64,000 nt of DNA. It comes from Thermoflexus sp. (GTDB lineage: Bacteria > Chloroflexota > Anaerolineae > Thermoflexales > Thermoflexaceae). The notes under the pieces are model-generated. The model was given only the letters and a program-made list of their open reading frames with translations, was not told where the DNA came from and did no database searches. Positions within the stretch are counted from its first letter, which is position 1; each line of letters opens with the position of its first letter. Of this stretch, positions 47,669 to 56,023 are shown one piece after another. Made by a program: the position numbers and the translations under genes. The stretch covers positions 1-64,000 of the forward strand of contig NZ_DAOUCJ010000065.1 of NCBI RefSeq assembly GCF_034432235.1. The letters are read 5' to 3'.

Positions 47669-48158
47669 CACAGATCGCCCCCTCCCGTTCAGGCTTGCAT
47701 GCTCGGTTTAATCCAGACATCCGCTGCTGGGCCCCCATTCAGGAAGGCAGGATGGACCCAAAACCCCAAGAAGAAGCCCGCGGCACAACTTCGGATAGGA
47801 TCGACGGGGCTGGACCTCCATGCGGGAGATCGGATGGCCCCTGCCCTTCTCTTCCCCTTCAGACCCCAGGGAGGCAAGGTGCAGGCCAGAAGGAGCCTTA
47901 TCGCCTCCCGGATGGGCATCGAACGGTGCAAGCCCTGAGCGCCATCGTGGTCCCAAAAGGTGGCTTTTGAACATCCGAGTGGGATCTGCAGTTCCGCCTC
48001 TGGGGATCCGATGGGAGATATCGGGATCTCCAGGAAAACGCCAGGAAAACGCAGGCCAATCTTCATACCCTCCCATGACTGGCCCTGAAAAGGCCAATCC
48101 CGCTCCCCGCGTGAAGCTTCCAGCGGTCTGCTGTGGGGTTTGCAAATCGCAAATCAAC
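47669..48158 (-). promoter_or_regulatory. Long untranslated leader of rpoB (about 480 nt)
   Basis: Between the rpoB promoter and ATG there is no convincing gene on either strand. Foldable elements include GGGAGGC/GCCTCCC flanking 47869-47909 and an ATCGG-type inverted repeat near 48005-48030. 47910-47939 resembles 62048-62077, in the pnp leader (22 of 30 positions), but in the opposite orientation relative to the gene. A leader this long could hold attenuation or a repeat insertion. Confidence 0.5.
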
Positions 48159-48187
48159 AATATAGCAACAAACCCAGTTTATGTCAA
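48159..48187 (-). promoter_or_regulatory. Promoter upstream of rpoB (sigma-70 type)
   Basis: Consensus TTGACA (48182-48187), exact 17-base spacer, TATATT (48159-48164) on the minus strand. Predicted transcription start near 48152. The best promoter match in the window. Confidence 0.8.
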
Positions 48188-48250
48188 ATCCGATCGCTTC
48201 CCGTTCCTCGATGTATGTGGCCCCCCAGGCCACAGAGGAGGAGGAAGTTA

Positions 48251-48279
48251 GGAAAAGATCCCCAGGGCCGAACCGGCCC
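48251..48279 (-). terminator. Possible terminator after the 172-residue unknown gene
   Basis: Short GC stem GGGCC/GGCCC (48265-48279) followed on the minus strand by ATCTTTTCC, 25 bases after the stop of the upstream gene. Stem is short, so weak. Confidence 0.35.
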
Positions 48280-48304
48280 CGGAAGCCCTTGGGAGGAAAG
48301 ACGC

Positions 48305-48823
48305 TTATGAGGCACGGATCATGAACTCCGAACGACGCTCCCACAACGCCTGAAGCTCCTGAAGCTGGCTCTCCAGCGGGCGCAGGGCGGCAGCCAGATC
48401 GCCCCCGCCACGGATCGTCTGACCCAGCGCATCGACGCTTCCCTGCAGCTCCTCGATCTTCTGCAAAAGGTCCGCATCGAAGCGATAAAGGGCCTCCAGC
48501 TCCGCTTCCCCGATGCGGACGGCATCGAAGAAACCCGCGTAACCATATCGCGCCACCCCTACCTGATCGGCCAGCGTCTGGAGCTGGCGCACGATACGAT
48601 CGATCTCATCCACGCGCGCGAGATCCCGCTCGGAAAGCTCCCGCTGGAGCCCCAGGAGGCGATCGGCCAGCTCCCGAAGCCGCCGACGGATGGTTTCCCG
48701 GAGGATCCGATCCGCATCCCGCCGTTGCTCCTTCTCTTTGTATCCCGCATAACCAGGCAGGAGTCGGAGCCAGCGCTCCAGAGCGGGGCGATTCGCTTTC
48801 ACACGCTCCAGAATCTCATCCAT
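48305..48823 (-). CDS. Conserved unknown, helical coiled-coil-rich protein
   Basis: 172 residues, largely charged and helical. The stretch LPGYAGYKEKEQRRDADRILRE near the N-terminus, followed by repeated leucine heptads (LRELADRLLGLQRELSERDLARVDEIDRIVRQLQTLADQ), is one I have seen in Chloroflexota proteins of unknown role. No signal or membrane helix. The ATG at 48823 has GGGAGG five bases upstream. Upstream neighbour on the same strand is a small membrane protein; downstream is the rpoB promoter. Confidence 0.75.
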   Translation of the reverse strand: MDEILERVKANRPALERWLRLLPGYAGYKEKEQRRDADRILRETIRRRLRELADRLLGLQRELSERDLARVDEIDRIVRQLQTLADQVGVARYGYAGFFDAVRIGEAELEALYRFDADLLQKIEELQGSVDALGQTIRGGGDLAAALRPLESQLQELQALWERRSEFMIRAS

Positions 48824-48903
48824 GAGGACCTCCCTCTTCCCCAAGGAGACAGGAAACCCGTTCCGTTCTCTTCCCCTGGACCCCTGTTAGATTCTGGATT
48901 CCA

Positions 48904-49137
48904 TCATGAACGGCGGCCCTTTCCCTCCGCCAGCTCGACGATCTGGCGCAACAGGGTGACCAGTGTCACAGCGCTCTGGACCAGGGCGGCCGGGGATGGC
49001 CGTGCGCTTCCTCCGCGCTCCTGTCGGGCCCGCATATAAAGATAGGCCGCCAGGACCCCAAACAGAGCGCCCAGGGCTCCCCCCACCAGCAACCACTGTC
49101 CTTCGCGGCGCACGTTTCGCCCTCCTCCGGGATTCAT
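48904..49137 (-). CDS. Small single-pass membrane protein, unknown function
   Basis: 77 residues: short basic N-terminus, one helix with GxxxG-type spacing (LLVGGALGALFGVLAAYLYM), then a charged amphipathic tail. AGAGG lies about ten bases before the ATG. Reminiscent of small YtxH-like proteins, but not close enough to name. Divergent from the alpha/beta hydrolase gene. Confidence 0.6.
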   Translation of the reverse strand: MNPGGGRNVRREGQWLLVGGALGALFGVLAAYLYMRARQERGGSARPSPAALVQSAVTLVTLLRQIVELAEGKGRRS

Positions 49138-49400
49138 GGCGATGTCGCCTCTTAATCATAGCTCAACTGCTCTGGCTTTATCTACTGAGGAATCTTCGAG
49201 GGATCGGGAGCCATCCCCTCATCACCGAGCGAAGCGTCCGCAACCGGGGAAAGAATTCTTTCTGCCTCACGGGGGAGGGATCCGGCTCGCAAGTTGAGTT
49301 ATGATAAAAACCTGGAGGCCCGCATGGCGTCGAGCCCTCGGATCTTCTCCCTCCCCGGGGGCTCGGTCCGGGGGAGCCATCCCATCCCAGGGAGGAAACC

Positions 49401-50198
49401 ATGCCGTTCGCAACGATCAACGGCATTCGCCTCGTCTATGACGTCCGCGGCCAGGGGATCCCGGTGCTCTGGATCCACGGCTTTCCCCTGGGGCGCTGGC
49501 TCTGGGACCCGCAGGTCCATGCCCTGGCCGATATCGCCCGCTCGATCGCCGTGGATTTGCGGGGATTCGGGGGCAGCAGCGCGCCGGAAGGTCCCTACAC
49601 CATGGAAACCTACGCGGCCGACCTGCAGGGATTGTTGGATACGCTGGGGATCGATCGGGTGGTGCTGGCCGGGCTTTCGATGGGCGGCTATGTCGCCTTC
49701 GCCTTCTATGCGGCTTATCCGGAACGGGTCCGGGCCCTGATCCTGGCCGACACCCGGCACCAGGCCGACACCCCGGAGGCCCGGGCGAACCGATACGCGC
49801 TGATTGAACGAATCCGGGCCGAGGGGACACCCGCCGCGGTGGAGGCGTTCCTTCCTCGCCTGTTCGGCGCCACCACGCAACGCGAGCGGCCGGAGCTGGT
49901 GGAAACCCTTCGACGCAAGATGCTCACGAACCCCGCCGCCGGGCTCATCGGCGCGCTCCAGGCGATGGCCGAACGGCCGGACCGCACGGAGCTCCTTCCC
50001 TCCATTCAGGCGCCGGCGCTGGTGATCGTCGGCGAGGAGGATGCGGTAACCCCGCCGGATCTCGCCCGCCAGATGGCGGAAGGGATCCCCCGTGCCCGGC
50101 TGGTGGTGATCCCGCGAGCTGGCCACCTGGCCAATGTGGAGGCTCCTGAGGCCTTCAACGAGGCGGTCCGCGGGTTCCTTCGGGAACTTGAGGTTTGA
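49401..50198 (+). CDS. Alpha/beta hydrolase fold protein
   Basis: 265 residues. Nucleophile elbow GLSMGGYVAF (Ser at about 94), acid in VIVGEEDAVTPP, histidine in RAGHLANVEAP, oxyanion region WIHGFPLGRWLW. Resembles 3-oxoadipate enol-lactonase or esterase branches; substrate unknown. GGGAGG lies five bases before the ATG, and a TATGAT box about 100 bases upstream (49300-49305). tilS follows after 70 bases. Confidence 0.9.
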   Translation: MPFATINGIRLVYDVRGQGIPVLWIHGFPLGRWLWDPQVHALADIARSIAVDLRGFGGSSAPEGPYTMETYAADLQGLLDTLGIDRVVLAGLSMGGYVAFAFYAAYPERVRALILADTRHQADTPEARANRYALIERIRAEGTPAAVEAFLPRLFGATTQRERPELVETLRRKMLTNPAAGLIGALQAMAERPDRTELLPSIQAPALVIVGEEDAVTPPDLARQMAEGIPRARLVVIPRAGHLANVEAPEAFNEAVRGFLRELEV

Positions 50199-50268
50199 AG
50201 AGCCCAGGGAGGCGTGCAGGGGCAGGCCCCCGTTCCTGCCCCCCACGCGCCCATCGGGATGGGAAACC

Positions 50269-51774
50269 ATGTCTACGGAAAAACGGGCGATCGCCACCGT
50301 GCAGCGAGCGGTCCGCGAGGCCGCTCATCGCTTTCAGCTCTTCGCCTCCGGGGAGCCGGTTGTGGTGGGCGTCTCCGGCGGGCCGGATTCCCTGTGCCTG
50401 CTGGATGTGCTGCGGGATCTGGCCCCAGAATTCGGGATCACGGTTCACGTCGCCCATCTCCACCACGGCCTGCGCGGGGCGGAAGCGGACGCCGATGCGG
50501 CCTTCGTGGCGGAGCTGGCCCGGGTCTGGGGGCTGCCCTGCACCGTTGAACGGATGGATGTCCACGCGCTGGCCGATCAGGAGGGTCTTTCCCTCGAGGA
50601 AGCAGCCCGCCAGGCCCGCTACACCTTCCTGGCCGAGGTCGCTGCCCGGGTGGGGAGCCACACCATCGCGGTCGCTCATCATGCGGATGATCAGGTGGAA
50701 ACGGTGTTGATGCATCTTTTGCGGGGAAGCGGCCTGGCGGGCTTGCGGGGCATGCGCCCGCGCATGCCCCTCACGGAATACCATGGCCTGCTGCGCCGAC
50801 CCCCGGAGGGGCTCTGGCTCGTGCGGCCCCTTCTGGGGATCTGGCGGCGGGAAATCGAAGCTTATCTTCAGGCCAAAGGGCTGACGCCCCGTTTCGACCG
50901 ATCGAACCTGGATCTCACCTTTTTCCGCAATCGGCTGCGCCACGAGGTCCTTCCCTTCCTGGAGCGTCTGAACCCCCGGTTGCGGGAAACCTGGTGGCGG
51001 ATGGCCGAGGCCCTCGCGGCGGATTATGAGTTCCTGGAGCAGACCCTTCGTCAGGTCTGGCCCACCGTCGTCGTCAGCGAAGAGCCGGAGCGCATCGTCT
51101 TCGACCTCGCCCGCTGGCGGGGCCTCCCTCTGAGCCTCCGGCGCATGGCCTTGCGGGAAGCCGCCTTCCGTCTGGCCCGCCGCCTGCGGGACCTGGGATT
51201 CGAACATGTGGAGGAAGCGATCCGGATGGCTGAGGAAGGGAGGACAGGGAGCATGCTGACCTGGCCCGAAGATCTGCGGGTGGTGGTGGCCTATGGGAAT
51301 CTGATGATCGCCCGCGAAGGCGCCGTCTGGCCGGATCCGGACCTTCCCCTGCTGACCGCCCCCTTGCCGCTGCGCCCTGGAGAGACCCCATGGCCCGATG
51401 GCCGGTGGGTGGCGATCTGGGAGGAAATCTCCGCCTGGGATCCCGTCCGGCTGCAGCATGCGGATCCATGGACCCTTTACCTGGACGCAGAGCGCGCGGG
51501 GACCCACCTGGCTTTCCGGGGTCGTCGTCCGGGCGATCGTTTTCACCCGGCCGGGATGCCCGGCCCCGTGCGCCTGAAGACGTTCCTGATCAATCAAAAG
51601 ATCCCCCAGGCCTGGCGCGAGCGGTGGCCGCTGCTGGTCAACGAGCGGGATGAGATCCTGTGGGTCGCTGGCGTGCGGCCCGCGGCGTTTATCCGGCCTG
51701 GCCCCGATACCCGGCGGGTATGGCGCATCGCCATCCGGCGGGCGACCGGGAATGACCGCCGGTCGCCCCTCTGA
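50269..51774 (+). CDS. tilS: tRNA(Ile)-lysidine synthase
   Basis: 501 residues. PP-loop ATPase VVVGVSGGPDSLCLLDVL near residue 32, VAHLHHGLRGAEADADAAFV and AVAHHADDQVETVLMHLLRGSGLAGLRGM, then the substrate-binding middle domain and a C-terminal TilS domain (GDRFHPAGMPGPVRLKTFLINQKIP). Modifies C34 of tRNA-Ile(CAU) to lysidine so that it reads AUA. The ATG at 50269 was chosen because the conserved domain begins shortly after and an earlier in-frame start would sit inside the previous gene. Confidence 0.95.
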   Translation: MSTEKRAIATVQRAVREAAHRFQLFASGEPVVVGVSGGPDSLCLLDVLRDLAPEFGITVHVAHLHHGLRGAEADADAAFVAELARVWGLPCTVERMDVHALADQEGLSLEEAARQARYTFLAEVAARVGSHTIAVAHHADDQVETVLMHLLRGSGLAGLRGMRPRMPLTEYHGLLRRPPEGLWLVRPLLGIWRREIEAYLQAKGLTPRFDRSNLDLTFFRNRLRHEVLPFLERLNPRLRETWWRMAEALAADYEFLEQTLRQVWPTVVVSEEPERIVFDLARWRGLPLSLRRMALREAAFRLARRLRDLGFEHVEEAIRMAEEGRTGSMLTWPEDLRVVVAYGNLMIAREGAVWPDPDLPLLTAPLPLRPGETPWPDGRWVAIWEEISAWDPVRLQHADPWTLYLDAERAGTHLAFRGRRPGDRFHPAGMPGPVRLKTFLINQKIPQAWRERWPLLVNERDEILWVAGVRPAAFIRPGPDTRRVWRIAIRRATGNDRRSPL

Positions 51775-51830
51775 TGAGAGATTGGCCCTCACCTGCAAAG
51801 GCGCTGCTGAAAGATCCTCCTGACAGAGCG

Positions 51831-52973
51831 TCAGATCAGTGCCCGGAGCAGTCCTGCCCCCGCTCCCGCCAGCACGACCCATGTGGCGTTGATCGGGAAA
51901 CGGGCGAGGATCGCCAGGCTGAGCAACCCGATCCCTACGGTCAGAGGATCCACCAGGGAAGCCGGCGCGAGCTGGACCAGGACCCCCGCCATCAGCCCAA
52001 GGGAAGCCGCGTTCACGCCGTCCAGGAAGGCGCTGACTGCCGGAGAGCGCCGCATCCGGGGGATCAGCGGGCCAGTTAATGCAACGAATACAAAGGACGG
52101 CAGGAAGATCCCGAGCGTCGCCAGCAGGGCCCCCGGGACCCCGGCCAGGAGGTAGCCGATAAAGGTGGCGGTGGTGAGAACCGGCCCCGGGGTGACCTGG
52201 CCGATCGCTACCGCGTCCAGCAACTGGGCCTCCGTCAGCCAGCCCAGACGGGCTACAAAATCCGCCCGCAGAAAGGCCACCAGCACATAACCGCTTCCAT
52301 ACAGGATGGCGCCGATCTTCAGGAAAAGCAGAAACATTAAGGGAAGGCTGAAGGGAGCCGGAAAGGTGGAGAAAACCAGCATGGGCCATCCCGCTATGCC
52401 TGTTAGGGGAATGTGGAACCGCAACCTTCGACGGGCGAGCATCATGAATACGCCCGCCATCACCAGGAGGAGCAGCTCATGGACGCCCCACAGATAAAGC
52501 CCGAAAACCGCCAGGCCAGTGAGCGCCAGAGGGAAGCTCCGCACCGTCCGACGCCCCAGGTCCCACAGCGCCTGGGCGATCAGGGCCAGCACCACCGGCT
52601 TCACCCCGTAAAGGATCCCCGCCAGGGCCGGCGTGGTTCGAAAATGGACATAGAGAGCGGCCAGGGCCATCACGAGGATCATCGCTGGCGCGATGAACGC
52701 CACGCCCCCCAGAACCAGCCCTGCCCATCCGGCCCGCACAAAGCCCAGATGAATCGCCATCTCGGTCGAGTTGGGCCCTGGGATTAAATAGGTGGCGCTC
52801 AGGAGATCCAGGAACTGCTCCTCCGTCACCCACCGTCGGCGGCGGACCAGCTCGCGGTGCATCAGAGCGATATGCGCCGCCGGCCCGCCGAAGGCGGTGA
52901 AGCCCAGCCCTAGGAAAAATTTCAACACCTCCAGCGCGGAGCCCGAATGCGCCCGCTTTTCAGAGCCCGCCAT
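51831..52973 (-). CDS. chrA: Chromate transporter ChrA (two-domain)
   Basis: 380 residues, about ten membrane helices in two homologous halves. First half FTAFGGPAAHIALMHRE and LSATYLIPGPNSTEMAIHLG; second half KIGAILYGSGYVLVAFLRADFV and AVAIGQVTPGPVLTTATFIGYL, the doubled ChrA signature. Mediates chromate efflux in characterised members; related proteins of unknown substrate are common. The ATG at 52973 has GGGGAG nine bases upstream; the lipoprotein gene lies upstream on the same strand. Confidence 0.9.
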   Translation of the reverse strand: MAGSEKRAHSGSALEVLKFFLGLGFTAFGGPAAHIALMHRELVRRRRWVTEEQFLDLLSATYLIPGPNSTEMAIHLGFVRAGWAGLVLGGVAFIAPAMILVMALAALYVHFRTTPALAGILYGVKPVVLALIAQALWDLGRRTVRSFPLALTGLAVFGLYLWGVHELLLLVMAGVFMMLARRRLRFHIPLTGIAGWPMLVFSTFPAPFSLPLMFLLFLKIGAILYGSGYVLVAFLRADFVARLGWLTEAQLLDAVAIGQVTPGPVLTTATFIGYLLAGVPGALLATLGIFLPSFVFVALTGPLIPRMRRSPAVSAFLDGVNAASLGLMAGVLVQLAPASLVDPLTVGIGLLSLAILARFPINATWVVLAGAGAGLLRALI

Positions 52974-53011
52974 CCCGGATACTCCCCACAAGCGGATAAC
53001 GGGAGAACGCC

Positions 53012-54049
53012 CTACCTGGATCCTGGAGGGCGATACAGCCACCTTGAGCTCTCTGACTCCAGCTGCCAGATCCCGCCATCCGGCGCCTCCATGAACAAAA
53101 CATTGGAACGTATCCGCGCGGTGGCCTGAATCCGCGTGGTGAACCCATGTTCCGGCCGGAGCGCCCATCCCAGACGGGCCTGGACCTCGGGGTCGCTCCG
53201 CCAGACAAGCCCGAATCCCCGAACCGGCTGAAAACGCCCAGGAGGTGGCGTCAGCGCGGGATCGGATTCCGGCATCCCCTCCTCAAAGAGGTCCACAAAC
53301 ACCCGCCATCGATGGACCGGCTCGTCTTCAAAGAGAACGAAAATCTCATCGCGGGCTTGAATCCAGATCATATGCCCGCGCTCGAAAGGTTGATAAGCGG
53401 CGAAGGAGACCACGGGGGGGCCCGATGGACATTCCGCTGGAGGGTTCGCGAAGAACCATCCCGCCGGGCATTGTCGAAGGGGTAAACGAAGGCGGCGGGA
53501 GATCCGCGCGCCCGATGAATCGAACACAAGCAGCATATATTCCAGCGGCTGGCGCAGAGCCCCAGGGGCCGTCAGGATCCGGGAGCCGGTGGGAGAAACC
53601 GGCACCCCCTGGGTCAACCGGCCATCCACAACCAGATACAGCCAGGCCTGAACGGCCCCTGCCGATTCCCAGGTGAGCGTAAACGTTTCCCCCGGCATAA
53701 TGGCTTCCCGATCCGCACGAAAGAACCGGATGGCAAGATCCGAAGCCCCCGGCGAAGCGCCGGATGGCGGAGAAGCCATAGGCACGGCCGTCGCGGATGG
53801 AGGGGTGAGAGAAGGCCCGCCGGTGGGCTGGGGCGGAGAGGCCACCGGCATGGCCGTCCCGGATGGCGCAGGGATCTCGGATGGCTCGATCGCGGAGGAC
53901 AAAGGCTTCGTGGGGAAGGGCGCTGGAGCGGAAGACGCAGGGCTCACGCCCGGCGCCGGGCCTCGAAGGATGTTCGATCCACAAGCCGCCAGCCACACCA
54001 GCAAGACCCCGCCCGCAAGGGTCTTCCTAAAATATGTGCGTGGTCGCAT
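53012..54049 (-). CDS. Putative lipoprotein with Pro/Ser-rich linker
   Basis: 345 residues. Signal peptide with lipobox LAAC (Cys about residue 23), then an 80-residue Pro/Ser/Thr/Ala linker containing an imperfect internal repeat (MPVASPPQPTGG... / VPMASPPSGASP). The C-terminal domain (CPAGWFFANPPAECPSGPPVVSFAAYQPFERG) has a cysteine pair and Trp-rich strands; I do not recognise a named family. AGGAGG lies six bases before the ATG. Same strand as chrA and crp-type gene. Confidence 0.75.
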   Translation of the reverse strand: MRPRTYFRKTLAGGVLLVWLAACGSNILRGPAPGVSPASSAPAPFPTKPLSSAIEPSEIPAPSGTAMPVASPPQPTGGPSLTPPSATAVPMASPPSGASPGASDLAIRFFRADREAIMPGETFTLTWESAGAVQAWLYLVVDGRLTQGVPVSPTGSRILTAPGALRQPLEYMLLVFDSSGARISRRLRLPLRQCPAGWFFANPPAECPSGPPVVSFAAYQPFERGHMIWIQARDEIFVLFEDEPVHRWRVFVDLFEEGMPESDPALTPPPGRFQPVRGFGLVWRSDPEVQARLGWALRPEHGFTTRIQATARIRSNVLFMEAPDGGIWQLESESSRWLYRPPGSR

Positions 54050-54079
54050 GGAAACCTCCTGTATGGATCTCCAGAGATC

Positions 54080-54784
54080 TCACTCCCATCCCTCCCTCTC
54101 CTCTAAGCGGGCGAGATCCTGCAAGGCCTTCCGCTCCCGCATCAGGATGTAACCGCCCCGCTCCGTGCGGATCCATCCCATCCGGTTCCACCGGCTCAGG
54201 ATCCGGATGGCCGTCTCCAGGGTGGTGCCGGCCATCCGGGCGATATCCTCCCGGGAAAGGGGGATGGTGATCCAGACGCCCTGGGGGTCCGGGCGCCCGG
54301 CCCGCTCGGCCAGGGTCAGCAGCGTATAGGCGATGCGGTTCTCCACTTTCTCCAGGATCAGGGCGCGGATCGACATCGCGCGCTCCAGGCGTTGGCCGAG
54401 CATCTGCAGCAGGCGGACGGCGACCCGCGGATACTGCTCGAGGAGCGCCAGGTAGGCCGACCGGGGGATGCGCAGGAGGGTAACCGGGGTGGCGGCCTGA
54501 GCGGTGGCCGGATTACGGCTCAGCAAGAGCGTCGCTCCCCCAAACACCTCGCCCGGCCCCAGGAGCTCCAGGATCACCTCCTTCCCCGGGGATGCATGCC
54601 GGAGCATGCGCACCCGTCCCTCCGCCACGATCCAGACGGCATCCGCCTCATCGCCCTGATGGAAAATGTAATGCTCCGCTGGGAAGGAGAGAAGCTCCAC
54701 CCAGTGGCCGATCTCGTGATAGGCCTCCTCGTCCAGACCGCTGAACAGAGGAACCGATCGGAGCGTCTGCAGCAACGTGCGCAT
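54080..54784 (-). CDS. Crp/Fnr family transcriptional regulator
   Basis: 234 residues. N-terminal cyclic-nucleotide-binding-like beta-roll (GDEADAVWIVAEGRVRMLR, LGPGEVFGGATLLLSRNPATAQA), a long dimer helix and a C-terminal winged helix-turn-helix (IPLSREDIARMAGTTLETAIRILSRWNRMGWI). It has no cysteines, so it cannot carry an Fnr-type Fe-S cluster. The RS pair that binds cAMP phosphate in Crp is not conserved (NPATA), so the ligand is unknown. Divergent from hisG by 132 bases. Confidence 0.9.
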   Translation of the reverse strand: MRTLLQTLRSVPLFSGLDEEAYHEIGHWVELLSFPAEHYIFHQGDEADAVWIVAEGRVRMLRHASPGKEVILELLGPGEVFGGATLLLSRNPATAQAATPVTLLRIPRSAYLALLEQYPRVAVRLLQMLGQRLERAMSIRALILEKVENRIAYTLLTLAERAGRPDPQGVWITIPLSREDIARMAGTTLETAIRILSRWNRMGWIRTERGGYILMRERKALQDLARLEEREGWE

Positions 54785-54916
54785 CGCCCAGTCCCTTACT
54801 GGATCTCCCTCAGGGGTTATACCGCTGGTCAGGTAGAATTAAAACTGCCATGCTCCGGTTTCGATTTTCGCCGGACTCCGGCCACAGCCCAAACCTCGGA
54901 AACGAGGAGGCAAGGA

Positions 54917-55954
54917 TTGTCCGCTTCGAATCCATTGCGACCCACCGGAAGGAGCTCGGAAGAGATCCGGCTGGCGCTCCCCAGCAAAGGGCGTCTGGAG
55001 GAGCCCACCCTGGCTTTCCTGGCCGCCTGCGGCCTCGCGGTGGAGAAGGCCAACCCCCGGCAGTATGTGGCCCGCATCCCGGCGTTGCCCGGGGTCACCG
55101 TGCTCTTCCAGCGAGCGGGGGATATCCCGCTGAGCGTGCGAGACGGGGGGGTGGATTTCGGCATCACCGGCTACGACGTGGTGATGGAACGGCTGGACCA
55201 TGACCCGCGGGTGCTGATCCTGCATGAGGCGCTCAATTACGGCCATTGCGATCTCGTCCTGGCAGTCCCAGAAGCCTGGCCGATTGAGACGGTCGATGAG
55301 CTGGCCGCTCTGGCCCGATCCCGCGCCCAGGAAGGACACCCCCTCCGGATCGCCACCCGCTTCACCCATCTGGTGAGCCGCTTCCTGAAGGAACGCGGGA
55401 TCGCCGAATTCCATCTGGTGGCCTCGGAGGGAACCCTGGAGGTGGCCCCGAGCATCGGCTATGCGGACCTCATCGCCGATCTGACCACGACGGGGACGAC
55501 GCTGCACGACAACCGGTTGAAGCCACTGCGCGATGGAGTGATCCTCCACGCTCAGGCCTGCCTGATCGCCAACCGTGAGGCCCTGAAGGCCCGGCCGGAG
55601 GTCCTGGCGGTGGCCCGCCAGCTGGTGGAGTTCTTTGAAGCCCACCTGCGGGCAGAGGCTCACTACATGCTCTTCGCCAATATGCGGGGGGAATCCGCGG
55701 AGGCGATCGCCCGTCGCCTCTTCACCCAGACCGATCTGGGCGGCCTCCAGGGGCCTACCATCTCCCGCGTCTATGTCCGCGAGGAGGACCCCGGCTGGTT
55801 CGCCATCCATATCATTGTGCGCAAGGATCGCCTGAACGAGGCCATCCAGCAATTGCGGACCATCGGGGGCAGCGGGGTGGTGGTCGCCCCGGTGACCTAT
55901 ATTTTTGAGGAAGAGCCTCTCCGCTGGCAACGGGTGCTGGAGCAGCTATCGTAG
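54917..55954 (+). CDS. hisG: ATP phosphoribosyltransferase HisG (long form)
   Basis: 345 residues. First step of histidine biosynthesis: ATP + PRPP to PR-ATP. N-terminal catalytic part IRLALPSKGRLEEPTLAFL and VDFGITGYDVVME; PRPP region YADLIADLTTTGTTLHDNRL; a C-terminal regulatory domain (SRVYVREEDPGWFAIHIIVRKDRLNEAIQQLRTIGGSGVVVAPVTYIFEE) marks the long, histidine-feedback form. A TTG start at 54917 has GAGGAGG six bases upstream. hisC follows in the same direction. Confidence 0.95.
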   Translation: MSASNPLRPTGRSSEEIRLALPSKGRLEEPTLAFLAACGLAVEKANPRQYVARIPALPGVTVLFQRAGDIPLSVRDGGVDFGITGYDVVMERLDHDPRVLILHEALNYGHCDLVLAVPEAWPIETVDELAALARSRAQEGHPLRIATRFTHLVSRFLKERGIAEFHLVASEGTLEVAPSIGYADLIADLTTTGTTLHDNRLKPLRDGVILHAQACLIANREALKARPEVLAVARQLVEFFEAHLRAEAHYMLFANMRGESAEAIARRLFTQTDLGGLQGPTISRVYVREEDPGWFAIHIIVRKDRLNEAIQQLRTIGGSGVVVAPVTYIFEEEPLRWQRVLEQLS

Positions 55955-56023
55955 AGGGCTTTGGCTGTGCGAGCGGATATCGGGCCGCTTCTCCTCGGGG
56001 AATTCGTCTCAGGAGGCGCTTCC

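Noticed and set aside
47672..48304. Ribosomal protein or small gene in the rpoB leader
   Set aside because: Open frames on both strands are short, lack ribosome binding sites and resemble the low-complexity products of the repeat blocks.
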